Position numbers and translations under genes: made by a program. Shown here piece by piece: positions 9,172-12,354 of a stretch of 12,354 nucleotides of DNA. Each line of letters begins with the position of its first letter. The first letter of the stretch is position 1. A model generated the notes under the pieces. The model had not been told where the DNA came from. It ran no database searches and saw nothing but the letters and a program-made list of their open reading frames with translations. Location of the stretch: assembly GCA_964470845.1 (NCBI GenBank), contig CAYYEL010000064.1, positions 1 through 12,354 on the forward strand, given 5' to 3'. Source of the stretch: HGM04593 sp964470845. Its GTDB lineage: Bacteria > Bacteroidota > Bacteroidia > Bacteroidales > Bacteroidaceae.

Positions 9172-9198
9172 CTCCCCTTTCGGGAGTTTTCTTTTTTT
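9172..9198 (+). terminator. Hairpin plus T-tract in plus orientation, opposite to both flanking genes
   Basis: CTCCC, loop CTTTC, GGGAG, then TTTTCTTTTTTT form a textbook intrinsic terminator on the plus strand. Both neighbouring genes run on the minus strand, where this element reads as an A-tract followed by a hairpin. It may stop antisense transcription coming from the nadE side, or act together with the larger hairpin at 9129-9164 as a bidirectional unit. Its T-tract overlaps the FAS1 gene's stop codon. Confidence 0.5.
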
Positions 9199-11329
9199 AG
9201 AGTTTATCCTCGGGCTTCGAGGGGTCGGTGATTACGCTCTTGGGTACAATCTCAAGGTAGTCTTGTGAGAACTGACGCAGGTTACCGCCACCCACTGTTA
9301 CGTCCTTGAAGCGCAGCCAGTGGTCGCCTTTTGTTAGGTGGGCTTGTGTAACGATACGGCGGTAGGCTACCTTTGATTCGCGCATTGATTTTGAATCGGA
9401 ACCATTGCTGAATACGCTTGCAGGGCCTTTCATCCATCCGCGGTTACGCAGAATCTTGTCGTACTCGTCGATAGCATCTTGGTCGCCTGCAAATGCTCCG
9501 TCAATGATTGTTGCCATATCCTCGGCAATCATTGTACGCTTGTTGTCGTAGTAGAACATATCTACGGGGATACCTGTAATCTTGTTGTCGAGGTAGAATT
9601 GGCAGATACCTCGTGCCGATGAGAATCCGAATCCGAAGCGAATCTCGTATGTTCCCTCGGGTACGTGAGGTATGCGATACTGGAAGTCGTATTGTCCGTC
9701 AACCAATATTTCGTCGCCTTGATAGTTGGCCCATCCGTTCAGCTCGTTGGGGTGAGGCGGCAGGTAGAAGGGGAGTGTTGATTCGTTGTTTACTTTGAGG
9801 CGTGTGCAGTAGCCGTCGGGAATATAAATCTCTTTCCAGCCATCCTTGCGCTCGTGCCATCTTACACCGTTGTTTGTGAGCTCGGGGAATAGTGAGGCCG
9901 AGTCCCAACGCATACGCTCGTTCAGTACGTTACCCTTCATCTCGTCCTCGTTGTAAATGAGCAGACGGTCGATTACGTGGATACTTCCGTTAAGGGTGTT
10001 GTCGTCGAATTTATCGAGGCCGGGAAGCTCTGTTGTCTCCGAGATGGGGAGCACGCGTACGTTGATGTGCTCTTTCATTTCGGGGTTCTTAACTACTATT
10101 CCCTCCTCTTGTGAGTAGTTGAGGATAAGGTCGTCCTTACGTGCCGAGTTTATCGAGGGGCGTGTAGCCTTGATTATCGAGTAGGGATGGAGTGTCTCGA
10201 AATAGTCGTAGCGGTCAAATGTGTTGGGGATGTTCTCCGATGCTTTGTAGCCGTCGTGAATATCGTTCAATCCGTCCATTACGAATCCACCGGGAGCTGT
10301 TCCGTTGTACAGCAACTGACGGTCGATAATGTGGTACGAGATTAGCTTGTAAAGTGCATTCTCGGGATTCTTGTAGTCGCCCTTTGCCTCCTCGCCATAC
10401 CATTTCTCGGCGTATGCAACGAGGCTCTCGAAGTCGGTAATGCCATACTTGGCGTATGTTGTGTTTGTTACGCCCAACAGAGTGTATTTCTGTACGTAAG
10501 TCTCGGGGTAGGGGGCTTTGGCGCCCATTGCCGATGTTGACATCTTGATAGGTGATGTCATATATGGGTCGTAATCGGGGTCGAGCTCGTATATACGGAG
10601 CACCTCGTCGAGACCTGTTGCTGTGATGGCGCCACTGTGAAGGCTGAATTCCTCGTACTGTGCAAAGTGGTCGCACAATAGTTTGTTCGAGGGGGCAACA
10701 ACGTGGTCAACTACGTGTACAATACCATTCTCGGCCTCGTGGTCGGCTTTGATAATTTTGGCACTGTTGTTGATGAGAATCATTACATTGCCTTGCTCGT
10801 CGTTCTCGAAAGAAACGGTGGTGAAACGGTTGTTGATATTGTTCTTGGGGAATGCACCGTCGCTCTTGATGTCGGTTGTAAAGAATGCTGCCTCGATAAT
10901 GTGGTTCTTGGCAATAACCGTTGCCATTGAGTCGCTTAGGTCTTCGAGGTAGGGCGAGTAGATTCCTGTGTCCTCAATTTCGGCACTGTCGAGCGAGTTG
11001 TGCCAAATTTCGTACTGCTCTTGCAGATAGATGTCAATTGCTGCGTCGGTGGGAGCAAAGCAGGTGTAAGCACCGTAGGTGGTCAGTGTCTTTAAAATGC
11101 TACTTGAGGATGACTTGCCAATGTGGGCTTTGTCGAGCAGATAGCAGAATTTACTGAAACCGAATTTATCGGGGTCTTTCTCGATATAATCGGTAATGGT
11201 TTCACCTAAAAAGGTGTACCTGTTGCTTTGGTCAATGTCCTCGGTACAAGCTGTGAAGACAGCGCCGCTCGCTCCTAATATTGACACGATTGCCAAGGAC
11301 TTGATTCGGGTTAGAAAGTTTTTTTTCAT
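9197..11329 (-). CDS. Fasciclin (FAS1) domain lipoprotein
   Basis: 710 residues. The signal peptide ends in a lipobox (AVFTAC) with the lipidated Cys at residue 28. The acidic residues just after it (CTEDID) resemble the signals that export Bacteroidetes lipoproteins to the cell surface. The first FAS1 domain spans about 42-213 (ILKTLTTYGAYTCFAPTDAA near 78-97, closing with HVVDHVVAP). The second spans about 225-460 (ENALYKLISYHIIDRQLL near 323-340, closing with HVIDRLLIY). The remaining 240 residues form a beta-rich C-terminal domain with many aromatics (IYIPDGYCTRLKVNN, GTYEIRFGFGFSSARG, and HWLRFKDV near the end), perhaps a ligand-binding or carbohydrate-binding module; its ligand is unknown. 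Such proteins often sit beside SusC/SusD genes, but none is visible here. FAS1 domains mediate adhesion in other organisms; that role is inferred. Confidence 0.85.
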   Translation of the reverse strand: MKKNFLTRIKSLAIVSILGASGAVFTACTEDIDQSNRYTFLGETITDYIEKDPDKFGFSKFCYLLDKAHIGKSSSSSILKTLTTYGAYTCFAPTDAAIDIYLQEQYEIWHNSLDSAEIEDTGIYSPYLEDLSDSMATVIAKNHIIEAAFFTTDIKSDGAFPKNNINNRFTTVSFENDEQGNVMILINNSAKIIKADHEAENGIVHVVDHVVAPSNKLLCDHFAQYEEFSLHSGAITATGLDEVLRIYELDPDYDPYMTSPIKMSTSAMGAKAPYPETYVQKYTLLGVTNTTYAKYGITDFESLVAYAEKWYGEEAKGDYKNPENALYKLISYHIIDRQLLYNGTAPGGFVMDGLNDIHDGYKASENIPNTFDRYDYFETLHPYSIIKATRPSINSARKDDLILNYSQEEGIVVKNPEMKEHINVRVLPISETTELPGLDKFDDNTLNGSIHVIDRLLIYNEDEMKGNVLNERMRWDSASLFPELTNNGVRWHERKDGWKEIYIPDGYCTRLKVNNESTLPFYLPPHPNELNGWANYQGDEILVDGQYDFQYRIPHVPEGTYEIRFGFGFSSARGICQFYLDNKITGIPVDMFYYDNKRTMIAEDMATIIDGAFAGDQDAIDEYDKILRNRGWMKGPASVFSNGSDSKSMRESKVAYRRIVTQAHLTKGDHWLRFKDVTVGGGNLRQFSQDYLEIVPKSVITDPSKPEDKL

Positions 11330-11369
11330 CTTTTGAGTTATTTCTTTAATGATTTTTTTTAGTGTTGTT

Positions 11370-11384
11370 CGACTGTAATAGTCG
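11370..11384 (-). repeat. Small hairpin in the FAS1 gene leader
   Basis: CGACT, a five-base loop, AGTCG: a perfect 5-bp stem in the roughly 100-base leader predicted for the FAS1 lipoprotein transcript. It is too small to assign a function. The rest of the leader is AT-rich and shows no riboswitch that I recognise. Confidence 0.3.
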
Positions 11385-11435
11385 GGTTGGTTTTTATAAA
11401 GGCTCTACTTTATATATAAATAGGTTTATTTCGCC

Positions 11436-11466
11436 CAAAGATAGCGAGTAATTATTATAATTGCAA
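11436..11466 (-). promoter_or_regulatory. Promoter of the FAS1 lipoprotein gene
   Basis: On the minus strand: TTG at 11466-11464, a 20-base spacer, then TATCTTTG at 11443-11436, a perfect TAnnTTTG box. Transcription should start near 11430, leaving a leader of about 100 bases. The spacer contains the palindrome described at 11450-11462. Confidence 0.75.
11450..11462. promoter_or_regulatory. Candidate operator: AT-rich palindrome in the FAS1 promoter spacer
   Basis: AATTAT, one central T, ATAATT: a perfect 6-1-6 inverted repeat between the -33 and -7 boxes of the FAS1 gene, in the region shared with divergent perR. Fur-family boxes are AT-rich inverted repeats with a one-base centre (the PerR box is 7-1-7, TTATAAT-n-ATTATAA). 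This site has the same style but not the same sequence, so binding by the neighbouring PerR is a guess. Confidence 0.3.
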
Positions 11467-11523
11467 GTCTTGCGCGGAAAAAAAGAAATTTTCGCAAAAA
11501 AATAAAAAAAATAGAGAATTTTC

Positions 11524-11554
11524 TTGCACGGTATTTAAAATGGTTTTATATTTG
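11524..11554 (+). promoter_or_regulatory. Promoter of perR
   Basis: TTG at 11524-11526, a 20-base spacer, then TATATTTG at 11547-11554: a perfect match to the Bacteroidetes consensus. Transcription should start near 11560, about 45 bases before the perR ATG. The upstream stretch 11470-11520 is rich in A-tracts, as is common upstream of strong promoters. Confidence 0.75.
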
Positions 11555-11604
11555 CAATGATTTCAGAAATAAAGTGCGAATGATTATAAAATGTTTAGGT
11601 TATT

Positions 11605-12027
11605 ATGATGAGAGTTTTATCACGAGCAGAGTTGAAGAATGAGTTGTTGAAGGTGGGAATACGCCCTTCGGTTCAAAGGCTTGCCATATATGAGTATGTT
11701 CATCGCAGTACTGCTCATCCGACAGCCGAGACGGTTTATGAGGCGCTTCGCGACGAGCTTGGCTCTCTTTCTCTGACAACTGTTTATAATACTCTTAAAC
11801 TGTATGCCGACGCGGGGCTTGTGATGATGATTCATATTGATGATAATTATTTGCGCTTCGATGGAAATACACAAATGCACGCGCATTTCAGGTGTAACGA
11901 GTGTGGCGAGATTTATGACCTGCCTGTAAAAGGTGATACAAATGGTTGGCTTGTAGGTGCCGAGGGCATTAAAATTACAGAGGCTCAGTTGTATCTGCGC
12001 GGAGTATGTAAGAAATGTTTACAATGA
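11605..12027 (+). CDS. perR: PerR-type peroxide-sensing Fur family repressor
   Basis: 140 residues, typical for the Fur family. The N-terminal winged helix covers about 1-85, with the recognition helix in SLTTVYNTLKLYADAGLV. The C-terminal dimerisation domain follows. All five ligands of the PerR regulatory metal site are present: His38, Asp86, His92, His94 and Asp105; in Fur proper, the last position is usually Glu. The structural zinc Cys pairs are Cys97/Cys100 (CNEC) and Cys135/Cys138 (CKKC). In Bacillus PerR, iron-catalysed oxidation of the site histidines by H2O2 releases DNA. The start is ATG at 11605 or the next codon, ATG at 11608. The downstream rubrerythrin gene is a classical PerR target, which supports the assignment. 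Confidence 0.9.
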   Translation: MMRVLSRAELKNELLKVGIRPSVQRLAIYEYVHRSTAHPTAETVYEALRDELGSLSLTTVYNTLKLYADAGLVMMIHIDDNYLRFDGNTQMHAHFRCNECGEIYDLPVKGDTNGWLVGAEGIKITEAQLYLRGVCKKCLQ

Positions 12028-12070
12028 TAAATTAAATAAGCTAATTAAATAACAATTAAAATTTACGACT

Positions 12071-12354
12071 ATGAAAAGATTTATTTGCTCAGTATGTGGT
12101 TATGTTCACGATGGTGATTCGGCTCCCGAAAGATGTCCTATGTGTAAAGTTCCCGCCGAAAAATTCAATGAGGTGGTCGAGGGTAAGCTCGAATTTGTAC
12201 AAGAACACGTTATTGGCGTTGCCAAGGGTTGCGACGACGAAATGATAAAAGATTTGAACGCTCATTTTATTGGCGAGTGCACCGAGGTTGGTATGTATTT
12301 GGCAATGAGCCGTCAGGCCGACCGCGAGGGTTATCCCGAAGTGGCCGAAGCATT
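12071..12354 (+). CDS. rbr: Rubrerythrin with N-terminal rubredoxin domain (partial, 3' end outside window)
   Basis: The first 94 residues are present and the gene runs off the right edge. The N terminus is a rubredoxin-type iron site with Cys6/Cys9 (CSVC) and Cys22/Cys25 (CPMC). The start of the rubrerythrin four-helix di-iron domain follows, with Glu69 and Glu72 in ECTEVGMYLAMSRQADREGY as probable ligands. The rubredoxin-first order is that of reverse rubrerythrins, which reduce H2O2 to water with NAD(P)H-derived electrons and protect anaerobes. It begins 43 bases after perR with no clear promoter of its own, so a perR-rbr operon under peroxide control is likely. The leader is A-rich with no Shine-Dalgarno. 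Confidence 0.9.
   Translation, partial: MKRFICSVCGYVHDGDSAPERCPMCKVPAEKFNEVVEGKLEFVQEHVIGVAKGCDDEMIKDLNAHFIGECTEVGMYLAMSRQADREGYPEVAEA

Noticed and set aside
11471..11519. Poly-A rich stretch between the divergent promoters as a possible replication or attachment site
   Set aside because: It has no direct repeats, DnaA-box set or integrase gene nearby; A-tracts are expected upstream of Bacteroidetes promoters.

Overview
The window looks like chromosomal DNA from a member of the Bacteroidales, possibly Muribaculaceae or a relative. Four things point there: the gene order nusB-yajC-ybbR-coaE, the phylum-restricted families DUF5606 and DUF4923, promoters of the Bacteroidetes type (TTG, 19-20 bases, TAnnTTTG), and A-rich leaders without Shine-Dalgarno sequences. 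I saw no tRNA, rRNA, CRISPR array, phage gene or transposase. Most of the window is conserved housekeeping DNA.

Left part, plus strand (about 100-4392). A promoter precedes a four-gene housekeeping cluster: nusB (transcription antitermination), yajC (Sec accessory), a membrane-anchored YbbR protein, and coaE (last step of CoA synthesis). ybbR and coaE overlap by four bases. A hairpin-rich gap with its own promoter leads to a DUF5606 gene and a secreted DUF4923 gene. This block converges on clpB, and the two are separated by a perfect 20-bp hairpin.

Middle part, minus strand (4466-11329). Reading leftward, the order is a two-FAS1-domain lipoprotein, a two-domain NAD synthetase (nadE), and the disaggregase clpB. 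Strong hairpins separate each pair, so the three are probably separate transcripts. The NadE protein keeps an intact synthetase domain, but its N-terminal glutaminase has Gly where the catalytic Cys should be and has lost other active-site residues. This is the most unusual gene-level observation here.

Right part, plus strand (11524-12354). A PerR-type Fur regulator with the full PerR metal-ligand set is followed by a rubredoxin-rubrerythrin peroxidase that runs off the window, giving a peroxide-response pair. perR is divergent from the FAS1 lipoprotein gene. Both have near-consensus promoters, and an AT-rich palindrome lies in the spacer of the lipoprotein promoter.

I found no wholly new multi-gene system. 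The points most worth checking are the degenerate NadE glutaminase, the repeated TGTCATTT palindrome upstream of clpB, the palindrome in the divergent perR/FAS1 region, and the paired hairpins between the FAS1 gene and nadE.
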